Shown in pieces: positions 35,450 to 44,106 of a stretch of 64,000 nucleotides of DNA. Every line of letters starts with the position of its first letter. Position 1 is the stretch's first letter. The stretch lies in NCBI GenBank assembly GCA_963719055.1, contig CAVRAU010000022.1, positions 62,001 to 126,000 on the forward strand, written 5' to 3'. The notes below the pieces were generated by a model. That model did no database searches. It had not been told where the DNA came from and saw nothing but the letters and a program-made list of their open reading frames with translations. The position numbers and the translations under genes were made by a program. The DNA is from CAXMQZ01 sp963719055 (lineage in GTDB: Bacteria; Acidobacteriota; Thermoanaerobaculia; Multivoradales; JAHEKO01).

Positions 35450-36736
35450 GTGGCCCAGCTTCGGCGCGGCGATCTGCTCCCCCGCATTCTCTGCCCACCC
35501 CCGGGTCCACGATCTCGTCGACTGGCCCGTAGATCGGCCCGCCACGAGGCCCCTGGTATCAATGCGGTTGGACCCGACGGCAACACCCTTGTCTGGCGCG
35601 AGGCCCTGGGCACCAATGTCCTCGACGTGGACGACAATCGCTATCTGGACCTGACCGCAGGGTTCGGGGTCGCCGCGGTGGGTCATCGCCACCCCGCTGT
35701 GGTCGCTGCCATCCGCAAGCAGAGCGGACTTCTCGTGCACGGGTTGGGTGACGTCCATTCCCACCCTGATCGCTCGGCGTTGGCCCGCCAACTCCTCCAG
35801 CATGTACCCGTCGAGGATGCCCAGGTGTTCTTTGGGGTCTCCGGTTCGGATGCGGTCGAAGTCGCCTTGAAGACCGCACTGTTGGCAACCCGTCGGAGAC
35901 GCGTTCTGGCATTCGAGCCCGCCTACCACGGTCTTTCGCTGGGCGCACTCCAATTGACCTCGCGCCAGGCATTTCGTGAACCTTTTGCCGACCGCTTTGC
36001 CGACACTGTCGATCGTCTCCCTTTCGGTTGCGCCGCAGGAGAGATCGATCGCTGGCTCCGCCACCATCCGCAAACGGCGTGTGTCGTCGTCGAGCCCATC
36101 GCCGGCAGAGAGGGAATCCTGCTGCCGCCGTCTGGATGGCTCGGCGAGTTGAGCAGGCTCTGTCGCCAAAACGGCGTGCTCCTGATCGCCGACGAGATCT
36201 TTACCGGGTTCGGGCGCACCGGACGCTGGTTCGCCGTCGACCACGAGAATGTCAAACCCGATCTGTTGTGTTGTGGCAAGGCTCTGGGTGGCGGTCTACC
36301 GATTGCGGCGGTTATCGGGCGACGAGAACTGCTGGCGGTCTGGGAACAAGACGGAGAGGCCCTACACACCGGGACATTCGTGGCTCACCCCTTGTCCTGT
36401 GCTGCGGCGTTGGCAACCCTCACCGTCATGAGATCCGAGCGTCTTGCCCAGCGGGCCGCCCGCCTGGGTCGGCAGATGGGCGCTCGTCTGCGTCTCTGGC
36501 CAGAACGTCACGCGTCGGTTGTGGCCATCCGTGGCCGAGGGTTGATGTGGGGTCTCGAGCTGCGGGATTCCGAGACGGCCCACCGGTTGACGCAGACCCT
36601 GCTCCAGCGTGGCGTCCTCGCCCTGGCCGGTGGACCCGAAGGACGAGTCCTGCAGTTGCTGCCACCTTTGGTGATCAGCGAGAGCCAACTCTTCCGAGCG
36701 CTGGAGATCCTCGAATGGTCTCTGGAAGATCTCTGA
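35450..36736 (+). CDS. Class III PLP aminotransferase
   Basis: A 428-residue enzyme with class III motifs: VLDVDDNRYLDLTAGFGVAA near residue 57, GHRHPAVVAAI, FFGVSGSDAVEVALKTA, EPAYHGLSLGAL, CVVVEPIAGREG, LLIADEIFTGFGRTG and the PLP lysine in LLCCGKALGGGLPIAAVIG. It could act on ornithine, 4-aminobutyrate or diaminopelargonate; the sequence does not decide. GTG 35450 follows the recR stop by 3 bases, so it is probably in the same transcript. Confidence 0.85.
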   Translation: MAQLRRGDLLPRILCPPPGPRSRRLARRSARHEAPGINAVGPDGNTLVWREALGTNVLDVDDNRYLDLTAGFGVAAVGHRHPAVVAAIRKQSGLLVHGLGDVHSHPDRSALARQLLQHVPVEDAQVFFGVSGSDAVEVALKTALLATRRRRVLAFEPAYHGLSLGALQLTSRQAFREPFADRFADTVDRLPFGCAAGEIDRWLRHHPQTACVVVEPIAGREGILLPPSGWLGELSRLCRQNGVLLIADEIFTGFGRTGRWFAVDHENVKPDLLCCGKALGGGLPIAAVIGRRELLAVWEQDGEALHTGTFVAHPLSCAAALATLTVMRSERLAQRAARLGRQMGARLRLWPERHASVVAIRGRGLMWGLELRDSETAHRLTQTLLQRGVLALAGGPEGRVLQLLPPLVISESQLFRALEILEWSLEDL

Positions 36737-36768
36737 GATCCTCGGCACCCACTAGAATGGGTACAACG

Positions 36769-37338
36769 ATGTCCGAATCCACGTCTTTCAAGATCGCCTT
36801 CATCGGCTCTCATGGGGTGGGCAAGACCACCCTCTGTTACGGCCTGGCCGCGGGTCTCAAGTCGCGCGATGTGACCTTGGAAGTCGTCCGAGAGGTGGCG
36901 CGTCGCAGCCCTTTGCCGATCAATGAGACGACCAGCGTGGCCTCACAGGCCTGGATTCTCCATACCCAGATCGCCGAGGAATTGGCTGCAGATGCGGATT
37001 ACGGCGTCGTCATCTGCGATCGCAGTGTTCTGGACAACTACGTGTATATGCTGGTTGCCGCCGGACCCCAGGGGCCACTCGAGTTCCTGGTCGATCATTG
37101 GATGAACACCTATGACCTGCTGCTTCATGTACCGATCATCGAGGCTCCCAGCGCCGACGGCATTCGAGCCCTCGACCCGGCTTTCCAGCGTGCCATCGAC
37201 GATCGCTTGCTGACAGAATTGGAGCGCCGCGAGTTGCCGGTGGAATATCTGGATGCCGGCGCGCGCGACGACTGGTTGGACACGGCCGTGACCGTGGTCC
37301 TGGATCGATTGAAGCCACCGCAGATGCAGCTTCTCTGA
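36769..37338 (+). CDS. P-loop ATP/GTP-binding protein (AAA_28/NadR kinase-like)
   Basis: A 189-residue single-domain P-loop protein. Walker A is AFIGSHGVGKTTLCYGLAAG near residue 10, a Walker B-like segment is DYGVVICDRSVLDNYVYM near 80, and a lid region follows with RAIDDRLLTEL. The DR..LDN motif resembles nucleoside and nicotinamide-riboside kinases. Substrate is unknown. An alternative ATG at 36757 adds MGTT; a TAGAAT hexamer ends 10 bases before the chosen ATG, suggesting a very short leader. Confidence 0.75.
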   Translation: MSESTSFKIAFIGSHGVGKTTLCYGLAAGLKSRDVTLEVVREVARRSPLPINETTSVASQAWILHTQIAEELAADADYGVVICDRSVLDNYVYMLVAAGPQGPLEFLVDHWMNTYDLLLHVPIIEAPSADGIRALDPAFQRAIDDRLLTELERRELPVEYLDAGARDDWLDTAVTVVLDRLKPPQMQLL

Positions 37339-37357
37339 GGACGAATCAAAGGATGGT

Positions 37358-38344
37358 GTGGCCTTGGACGTAACCGAACTTCTGACGCGCTTTCACGTGT
37401 TCTCGCACCTCAGCGAGGACCAACGCAGCCAACTGGCCGCCATGGGAACTCTCAAGAGTCTCGAGAAGGAAGTCCTGGCCTTGCACGAGGGTGATCCCCC
37501 TGCGCAGCTCATCCTGGTTCTCAAGGGAGCTTTTCGGATTCAACACACCACCCAGTTCGGTCCCTTGACCCTGGGGCACGTCCTGCCCGGAGATTTGATT
37601 GGTGACATGGGCTATATCGACGGCAAGAGCCATGCGGCGGACGCCGTCTCCGAGACCGAGGTAGAGGTGCTCTCTTTCGACGCGGATGAGCTCACCGCCA
37701 AGACCAATACGGATCAACCCCTGGCGGCGGCAATTCTCTGGGTCCTGTGGAAAAGCCTGTCCGGCAAGCTCCGTAAATCCAATAATCAGTTGGCTGGATT
37801 CTTCAAGGGCGACGCCTCGGCGCCTCCCTTGGAGATTCCCTTGGCAAAGTCTCTCTACAACAACGAGTTCCGTTTGGATATGGCCGCCAAAAGGGGTCTC
37901 TTCCAGGAACAGCGACTTTCATCCCTCGAGATCAACCTTCTTTCGACCTTGTCCCATGAGCGGCGCTACAACCCTGGAGAGGTGATCTTCCACGAGGGCG
38001 AACAGGGTGACGAGATGTTCGTCATCCTCTCCGGTACCGTTCTCATCAGCAAGTTCATCCCGGGGGCCGGCGATGAGGCTCTCACTTTCCTCGGTCGAGG
38101 CGATTATTTCGGCGAGATGGCCCTCATCGATAGTGAACCCCGATCTGCTGGCGCTCGCGCCCACGACGATGGTGTCACCGTTCTGTCGATTCCCCGTGAG
38201 GTCGTGGATGGCCTCTTGAATATCGAGCGGGTCTCTTCGCTGCGCTTGCTGCGGTTGTTGTGCTCCATGGTCGCCCTGCGACTACGCGAGAGCAATGGCA
38301 AGCTCCTGGGTTGGTACCTACTGTCGGCCGGCAAGAGCACTTGA
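37358..38344 (+). CDS. Protein with two cyclic-nucleotide-binding domains
   Basis: A 328-residue protein made of two CAP_ED-type domains. The first (residues about 5-125) has GHVLPGDLIGDMGYIDGKSH; the second (about 185-320) is better conserved, with VIFHEGEQGDEMFVILSGTV, GRGDYFGEMALIDSEPRSAG and its phosphate-binding-cassette arginine. No helix-turn-helix, kinase or channel domain is attached, so it probably acts as a ligand-responsive partner protein. The first domain lacks the usual arginine and may not bind nucleotide. Its last 27 bases overlap convergent mutY. Confidence 0.8.
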   Translation: MALDVTELLTRFHVFSHLSEDQRSQLAAMGTLKSLEKEVLALHEGDPPAQLILVLKGAFRIQHTTQFGPLTLGHVLPGDLIGDMGYIDGKSHAADAVSETEVEVLSFDADELTAKTNTDQPLAAAILWVLWKSLSGKLRKSNNQLAGFFKGDASAPPLEIPLAKSLYNNEFRLDMAAKRGLFQEQRLSSLEINLLSTLSHERRYNPGEVIFHEGEQGDEMFVILSGTVLISKFIPGAGDEALTFLGRGDYFGEMALIDSEPRSAGARAHDDGVTVLSIPREVVDGLLNIERVSSLRLLRLLCSMVALRLRESNGKLLGWYLLSAGKST

Positions 38345-39406
38345 ACCCGCGGCTGCCACCGCGAGGACCTTCTTCACCAGCGAAGAGACGGGCAGGTTCT
38401 CCAAGTCCTGTGGGGTAAACCAACCCGCCTCTGCACCCTCGGCTACGACTTGGGTCCCGGACAGCTGCGCCGCCAGCACCTCTATTTCAAACGCGCGGTG
38501 CGTGATGGAGTGTCGTACGCTACCCAGGCTCTCGCCGAGATGCCATTGGCCTCCGTAACGGTCCGCAAACCGCACCTCAGCCTGCGCACCGTCTGGACCC
38601 TCGACCCAGGGCAGTTCCCACATACCTGCCAAAATCTCACTGGTTTCCGGACGGCGAAACAAGAGGACGCTCCCTTGGTCTTGAACCACCGCCACCTGTC
38701 TGCGAACTCGAGTGGGTGCGGGCCGCGAACGGGCCACCGGAAAAGCTTCGGGGTTACCTTCGATTCTCGCCTTACAAGAGATACCCAATGGACAACGGGA
38801 ACAGCGGGGTCCGCGGGGGCGGCAAAGGGTCGCCCCCAACTCCATGAGTGCCTGATTGCTGTCTCCGGGGCGCTGCTCATCAATGAGGCTCCCCGCACCT
38901 GCGAGGACCTGTCTGCGCGCTTCGCCCCGTTTGGGATCCGCGTCAATACCCAGATACCTCGAGATCACCCGCTCGACATTGCCGTCAATCGCCGGCTCTA
39001 CCAGACCAAACGCCATCGAGCCGATGGCGGCCGCGGTGTAGGCGCCGACTCCGGGCAGCTCGAGTAGTTCCTTCATGTCTCTGGGCACACGACCCGAGTC
39101 TCTGACAATTTGCCGGGCCGCCTGATGAAGGAGGCGGGCCCTTCTGTAGTAACCCAGGCCCGACCAGGCACCCAACACTTCCTCCACCTCGGCACCGGCC
39201 AGGGCTTCGACCGTTGGAAACCGGGTCAGGAACGTTTCGTAGTAGGGGAGCACCGTCTCCACTCGAGTCTGCTGCAACATGATCTCGGAGACCCAAATCG
39301 CATAAGGGTCGGTGGTGTGTCGCCAGGGCAGATCTCGTTTGTGTTGGTCGTACCAACTCAGCAGATCCTCCTGGCGATCGCGAATCTTCTTCTGAATAGC
39401 TTTCAT
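38318..39406 (-). CDS. mutY: A/G-specific adenine glycosylase MutY
   Basis: A 362-residue base-excision enzyme that removes adenine opposite 8-oxoguanine. It has SEIMLQQTRVETVLPYYETF, GLGYYRRARLL, the helix-hairpin-helix LLELPGVGAYTAAAIGSMAF with catalytic Asp in PAIDGNVERVISR, and a 4Fe-4S site CRPRGPRCSRCPLGISC. The C-terminal NUDIX-like domain (FRRPETSEILAGMWELPWVE) recognises 8-oxoG. Complete. Confidence 0.95.
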   Translation of the reverse strand: MKAIQKKIRDRQEDLLSWYDQHKRDLPWRHTTDPYAIWVSEIMLQQTRVETVLPYYETFLTRFPTVEALAGAEVEEVLGAWSGLGYYRRARLLHQAARQIVRDSGRVPRDMKELLELPGVGAYTAAAIGSMAFGLVEPAIDGNVERVISRYLGIDADPKRGEARRQVLAGAGSLIDEQRPGDSNQALMELGATLCRPRGPRCSRCPLGISCKARIEGNPEAFPVARSRPAPTRVRRQVAVVQDQGSVLLFRRPETSEILAGMWELPWVEGPDGAQAEVRFADRYGGQWHLGESLGSVRHSITHRAFEIEVLAAQLSGTQVVAEGAEAGWFTPQDLENLPVSSLVKKVLAVAAAGSSALAGRQ

Positions 39407-39571
39407 GACCCCTTTGCTACCGTCCTGTTACGCAGATTCTAGACGCGGCGATTCGATTCCTGTATCCATCGTGTAGGAGTCGGCCGTCACATGCCAGGCT
39501 GGCTCTGTCGAGAACAACTGGTAGGGTGAGGCCAGCGTTCGACTCCACTACCGCCCTGGGGATCGAGAGAA

Positions 39572-41323
39572 ATGCGTCGTCTACTGATCGTCTTCGCTCT
39601 ACTGATCGGCTTTGCCATCTTGGTCGCCGCCCTGGGTATCTTTCTCTCTGGAGGGTCGCCCAACATCCGAGGAGATGTGATTCTCTCTTGGAGGATCGAC
39701 GCTCCCCTGGTCGACTACTCGGAGGCCCCGGATCTATCCGTGTTCTTTCCTCGTCGCGCCACCATGGGTCTCGCCCGAATTCACCAGACTCTTGCCAGGG
39801 CCAGGGACGACGACAACGTGAAAGGACTGGCGGTCCATATCCAGAACTCTCGGTTCGGCTTTGCCAAAGCCCAGGAGATCCGCGCCCTGCTGCAGTCCTT
39901 TACCGAGGCCGGCAAGTTTGTCGACTGTTACCTGGAGACGGCTGGCGAAGGCACCAACGGCACCCTGTCCTACTACCTCGCAACAGCTTGCGAGAGGATC
40001 ACGGTTTCCCCCCTGGGGGAATGGAACGTCGTTGGGCTCTACTCCGACAGCCCTTTCATCCGTGGCACCCTCGACAAGCTGCGAATCGAACCGCAGTTCC
40101 TGCACGTTGGCGACTATAAGAGCGCCGCCGAGTTCTACACCGAGACCGAGCACAGTGAGGCTGCCGCCGAGGCCCTGGGAGCCGTTCTCGACGATCTGTA
40201 CGACCAGATTGTCGACGCGATCGCCGGCGCGCGCGAGCTCGACCCAGAGGTTGTCAGGCAGCTCATCGATCAAGCTCCCTTGAATGCCGAGCAGGCACTC
40301 GAGAAGGGGCTCGTGGACGAGGTCACCTATCCGGATGTCTTCGAAGAGCGTTTCGCGGAGCGTCTAAAGAGCACGCCGGTCGAAATCCCTCTCGACGAGT
40401 ACCTGATCCCGCCGACCAGCTTCGCCAAACACCGCGTGGCGGTGGTCTTCGCCCAGGGCACCATCGTCCGCGGCGGCAACGGCACGGACGCCTGGTCCCA
40501 GCAGCGGTATGTCGGCTCCGAGAGCCTGCAAAAGATCCTCCGTCCCCTGGCTGAGGAGTCCGATCTTGCCGGTGTCGTCTTACGGGTCGACAGTCCAGGG
40601 GGCTCGCCGGTGGCATCGGATCTGATCCTGCGAGAACTGGAACTGTTGGCCAAGAAAATGCCCGTGGTCGTCTCCATGTCCGATGTCGCCGCCTCGGGTG
40701 GCTACTACATTTCCAGCAAGGCGGCCAAGATCGTTGCCCAACCTGCCACCATCACCGGCTCGATCGGTGTTGTCGGTGGCAAGCTGGCGACTCGCAACTT
40801 TCAACAAGAGCTCCTCGGTGTCTCCCACGACGAGATCCATCGTGGTGCCAATGCCGACTTCTTCTCCTCTCTGGATCCCTTCTCGCCGGCGCAGGAGGCT
40901 CAGTATCTGGCCCATATGACCCGGATCTACGACATCTTTGTCGACCATGTCGCCGAGGGACGGGAGATGTCGCGTGAAGACGTGGAGAAGGTCGCCGGTG
41001 GACGCATATGGACAGGTCACCAAGCCCTCGAGGTCGGCCTTGTCGACGAGATCGGCGGGATGACCCGAGCGATCGAACTGGTCTTGGAGGCTGCAGGTCA
41101 CGACCCGGGCGAGTCGACCGAGCTGGATTTCTATCCGCGGCCCCCGTCCCTGTTCGAGATGCTGACGCGCGGTCTGTCACCGTTCCTGCAGATCGGCTCG
41201 AGAGCTTTCCCAGTACTTCCCGTTTTGCGCACACCCCGGGCTCTGGAGTTGCCGGCAGAGCTGCTGCTGCTGCTGATTCCGAGCGAAGAATCGACCGCAC
41301 TAGGTATTCAATTTCATCGATAA
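39572..41323 (+). CDS. sppA: Signal peptide peptidase SppA, double-domain (67K) type
   Basis: A 583-residue membrane-anchored serine/lysine protease that degrades cleaved signal peptides. One N-terminal helix (LLIVFALLIGFAILVAALG) precedes tandem ClpP-like domains. The lysine of the dyad lies in VGDYKSAAEFYTE (about K183) and the serine in MSDVAASGGYYIS (about S375), the E. coli-like split across the two halves. Start ATG 39572 follows GATCGAGAGA. It lies just upstream of the dnaA region on the same strand. Confidence 0.94.
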   Translation: MRRLLIVFALLIGFAILVAALGIFLSGGSPNIRGDVILSWRIDAPLVDYSEAPDLSVFFPRRATMGLARIHQTLARARDDDNVKGLAVHIQNSRFGFAKAQEIRALLQSFTEAGKFVDCYLETAGEGTNGTLSYYLATACERITVSPLGEWNVVGLYSDSPFIRGTLDKLRIEPQFLHVGDYKSAAEFYTETEHSEAAAEALGAVLDDLYDQIVDAIAGARELDPEVVRQLIDQAPLNAEQALEKGLVDEVTYPDVFEERFAERLKSTPVEIPLDEYLIPPTSFAKHRVAVVFAQGTIVRGGNGTDAWSQQRYVGSESLQKILRPLAEESDLAGVVLRVDSPGGSPVASDLILRELELLAKKMPVVVSMSDVAASGGYYISSKAAKIVAQPATITGSIGVVGGKLATRNFQQELLGVSHDEIHRGANADFFSSLDPFSPAQEAQYLAHMTRIYDIFVDHVAEGREMSREDVEKVAGGRIWTGHQALEVGLVDEIGGMTRAIELVLEAAGHDPGESTELDFYPRPPSLFEMLTRGLSPFLQIGSRAFPVLPVLRTPRALELPAELLLLLIPSEESTALGIQFHR

Positions 41324-41416
41324 CGAGGCACCGCTGAAGAGGTTTTCCGGTATGCTATGATGCCGCCGCTTCGGGTAGACAAACGCGGCGCGCAACCCAA
41401 ATTTTTGGTCCACAAC

Positions 41417-41437
41417 TTTTCCACAGGGTGTGGAAAA
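41417..41437. promoter_or_regulatory. Inverted pair of DnaA boxes upstream of dnaA
   Basis: TTTTCCACA, GGG, TGTGGAAAA forms a perfect palindrome of two DnaA boxes, each one mismatch from TTATCCACA. A weaker TGGTCCACA lies 10 bases left and TTGTGG is at 41449. The pair is 35 bases before the dnaA ATG, suitable for autoregulation of dnaA or as part of a bipartite origin. Confidence 0.75.
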
Positions 41438-41471
41438 GTCCTTTCCCTTGTGGGGTTTGACTAGAACTGTC

Positions 41472-42752
41472 ATGTCGACAAACGTCTGGTATCGCCTGCA
41501 AAACCAACTGCAACAGGACTTGGATCCGGAGGAGTTCTCCACCTGGTTCAAACCACTACAGGTACGGGCCGAGCGGCACGACTGCCTCGAGCTTCTCGCC
41601 CCCAATCAGCGCTTTGTCACGACCCTGGAGGAGAGCTACCGAGGAGCGGTCGATCGGGCGATCTCTGGCCTGGAAGGACCCGCCTATCGGGTGCTCTTCA
41701 CGGTTCAGGACATGCCCAGGCGACGCGAGATTCCTCTCGCCCCCTTCAATCCGCGCTACGAATTCGACAGTTTTGTCGTTGGCAGCTCCAATCAATTCGC
41801 TCACGCGGCCGCACGGGCTATCGCCGAGAATCCCGCCCGGTCTTACAATCCTCTTTTTCTGTACGGCGGCGTGGGTCTCGGCAAGACCCATCTACTACAC
41901 GCCGTCGGGCACACCATCCAGCGCCAGCACCCTGAGCTGCGGGTGATGTACCTACCGGCCGAGCAGTTCGTCAACGAGCTCATCAGCTCGCTGCGGTTCA
42001 ACCGCATGCCTGATTTCCGCGAGCGCTACCGCAATATCGATGTCTTCATGGTCGACGACATCCAGTTTCTGGCCAATAAAGAGCGCACCCAGGAGGAGTT
42101 CTTTCACACGTTCAATACGCTCTACTCGAGTCAGAAGCAGATCGTCCTCTCGTCCGATTCTTCTCCCAGGAACATCCCGGCTCTCGAAGAGAGACTCCGC
42201 AGCCGCTTCGAGTGGGGACTGATCGCCGATATCCAGTCGCCGGATCTGGAGACCAAGATAGCGATCCTGCGCCGTAAAGCCGACCATGAAAGGGTAGAGG
42301 TCCCGGACGACGTCGCGAATTTCATCGCTCGTCAGGTCAAGTCGAACATCCGCGAGTTGGAAGGGATGTTGAATCGGGTCATCGCCTTTGCTTCCCTCAC
42401 CGGCCGCCCTTTGACCTTGGATCTCGCACAGGAGACCTTGAAAGATATTCTCCCTGCCGACCATCTGCGCGTCCTGGCTCCTGAGATCATCAAGTTCGTG
42501 GCCCGTCACTACGGTCTCAAGGTCAGCGAGATCAAGAGCCGCAACAACGCCAAACAGATCGCTTTTCCGAGACAGGTCGCCATGTTCCTCTGTAAACAGC
42601 TGACCGACTTGTCCTTTCCCGATATCGGCAAGCACTTCAACAACAAACATCACTCCACGGTGATGTACTCGGTGGAGAAGATCGAGAAACTCAGATCTAC
42701 CGATCCAGAGCTCGACCGCACCTTGGTACGCATGGTGCAGCACTTCTCCTGA
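41472..42752 (+). CDS. dnaA: Chromosomal replication initiator DnaA
   Basis: A 426-residue initiator. Domain I is short (VWYRLQNQLQQDLDPEEFST), with little domain II. Domain III has NPRYEFDSFVVGSSNQFAHA, Walker A LFLYGGVGLGKTHLLHAVG, Walker B VFMVDDIQFLANKERTQEEF and the arginine finger in LRSRFEWGLIADI. Domain IV has the DNA-binding signature VSEIKSRNNAKQIAFPRQVA and FNNKHHSTVMYSVEKI. ATG 41472 is chosen from domain I; upstream codons overlap the DnaA boxes. Confidence 0.97.
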   Translation: MSTNVWYRLQNQLQQDLDPEEFSTWFKPLQVRAERHDCLELLAPNQRFVTTLEESYRGAVDRAISGLEGPAYRVLFTVQDMPRRREIPLAPFNPRYEFDSFVVGSSNQFAHAAARAIAENPARSYNPLFLYGGVGLGKTHLLHAVGHTIQRQHPELRVMYLPAEQFVNELISSLRFNRMPDFRERYRNIDVFMVDDIQFLANKERTQEEFFHTFNTLYSSQKQIVLSSDSSPRNIPALEERLRSRFEWGLIADIQSPDLETKIAILRRKADHERVEVPDDVANFIARQVKSNIRELEGMLNRVIAFASLTGRPLTLDLAQETLKDILPADHLRVLAPEIIKFVARHYGLKVSEIKSRNNAKQIAFPRQVAMFLCKQLTDLSFPDIGKHFNNKHHSTVMYSVEKIEKLRSTDPELDRTLVRMVQHFS

Positions 42753-42996
42753 TTCCGCCCGAAAACCTGTGCAAAACTCCGTCGCGGAGTTGTGGAAGAG
42801 TTGCGGAAGTCTTCCCGATTACCCTCTTTTTCCCTCTTTCTCCACAACCTATTCACAGGCTGTTTCCTCGATTTGTGGATGCTCGAATGACGTCTGAAAC
42901 ACTGCCTCAGATCGGCTTTTCCGCTCTTTCGACAGACCCTACTACTACTACTGCCTGTGATATATTTACTCTTCCCTTCTAGACGTAGGAGACTCC
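42753..42996. other. Candidate origin of replication (dnaA-dnaN intergenic region)
   Basis: This 244-base gap holds several DnaA-box-like sites: TGTGGAAGA (42791-42799), TTCTCCACA (42838-42846, one mismatch), CTATTCACA (42849-42857) and TGTGGATGC (42874-42882). To the right is CTACTACTACTA at 42939-42950, matching the DnaA-trio pattern on the opposite strand, then AT-rich GATATATTTACT before dnaN. Boxes, trio and AT-rich tract are in the order described for the unwinding region of B. subtilis-type origins. No replication data are available here. Confidence 0.75.
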
Positions 42997-44094
42997 ATGA
43001 AAATCCGCGTGAAACGCTCCCAGTTGCTCAACGAGCTTGTACCCATGCAAGGTATCGTGGAGCGTCGTACCACGATTCCTGTGCTGTCCCATATTCTGCT
43101 GCGAGGTGATGGTGATCAACTCCACTTGGCGGCGACGGATCTGGATGTCTCGCTGACCACCTCGTGTCTGGCGGAGGTGGAGGGAGAGGGCGGTATCGCT
43201 GTCCAGGCCCGCAAGTTTCTGGAGATCATTCGTGCCGTGGTCGGCGACGAGGTACATCTGAACCTGGAGGACGAGAAGCGACTCAGTATCAAGGCCGGCA
43301 AGTCCCGCTTCAAGATCAATGGTCTCTCACCGGAGGATTTTCCCACGCTGCCCGATGTCAAAGGCGAGGATGGCGTCAAGATCCCGTTCGGTCTGTTCAA
43401 GGCGATGATCGGCAAGGTGATCTTCGCGGTCTCCGCCGAGGAGTCTCGTTTTCAACTCAACGGCGCCCTTTTGCGCGTCAAGGACGACGCTCTCGAACTG
43501 GTTGCCACCGACGGTCATCGTCTGGCCCTGGTAGAGAATCCACTGGAAGGGGGAAATGACGGCGAAGGTGTTCTTGTTCCCCGTAAGGCGCTACAGGAGC
43601 TGCTGCGATTCGAGGGCCAGGAGACCGTGGAGTTTCGCCGCAGCGAGCATCATCTCTCCTTTCAGTTGGGGCAGCGAGAGCTCATCTGTCGCATCCTCGA
43701 GGGTACCTTTCCGGACTACGAACGAGTGATCGCCAAGGACAACGATCGCCAAGCGACCTTCGATCGCAAGAACCTGGCGGAGGCGGTGCAGCGCGTCGCG
43801 TTGTTGACCGGCGAGCGGGCTCGTGCCGTGAGCATGATCATCGAAGGCGAGAAACTCATGATTTCGGCGGCCAACCCGGATCTTGGTGAAGCTGCCGAGG
43901 AAGTCGGCTGCGAGTATGGCGGTAGCGAGATTCGTCTCGGCATCAATCCCGACTACATGGGTCAGTTTCTGTCGGCGGTGGAGACCGAGAAGGTGTTTTT
44001 CGAGCTCAAAGACGAGAATACCCAGGCCATCGGGTTCCCGGTCGAAGGGAATGACAGACGCTATCTTTGCGTCATCATGCCCATGAGAATCTGA
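42997..44094 (+). CDS. dnaN: DNA polymerase III beta sliding clamp
   Basis: A 365-residue clamp of three similar domains. It starts MKIRVKRSQLLNELVPMQGI, then PVLSHILLRGDGDQLHLAAT, FKINGLSPEDFPTLPDV, LELVATDGHRLALVE and the closing VEGNDRRYLCVIMPMRI, which forms the end of the third domain and protein-binding pocket. GTAGGAG lies just before the ATG. It follows the putative oriC in the dnaA-dnaN-recF-gyrB order. Confidence 0.97.
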   Translation: MKIRVKRSQLLNELVPMQGIVERRTTIPVLSHILLRGDGDQLHLAATDLDVSLTTSCLAEVEGEGGIAVQARKFLEIIRAVVGDEVHLNLEDEKRLSIKAGKSRFKINGLSPEDFPTLPDVKGEDGVKIPFGLFKAMIGKVIFAVSAEESRFQLNGALLRVKDDALELVATDGHRLALVENPLEGGNDGEGVLVPRKALQELLRFEGQETVEFRRSEHHLSFQLGQRELICRILEGTFPDYERVIAKDNDRQATFDRKNLAEAVQRVALLTGERARAVSMIIEGEKLMISAANPDLGEAAEEVGCEYGGSEIRLGINPDYMGQFLSAVETEKVFFELKDENTQAIGFPVEGNDRRYLCVIMPMRI

Positions 44095-44106
44095 CCGGCT
44101 CACCTC

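Noticed and set aside
34904..36244. A 446-codon open frame antisense to recR and the aminotransferase
   Set aside because: Shadow of two clear genes; no recognisable motif.
35450..36736. Naming the class III aminotransferase as argD, gabT or bioA
   Set aside because: Residues that separate these activities cannot be judged without alignment, and neighbours give no pathway clue.
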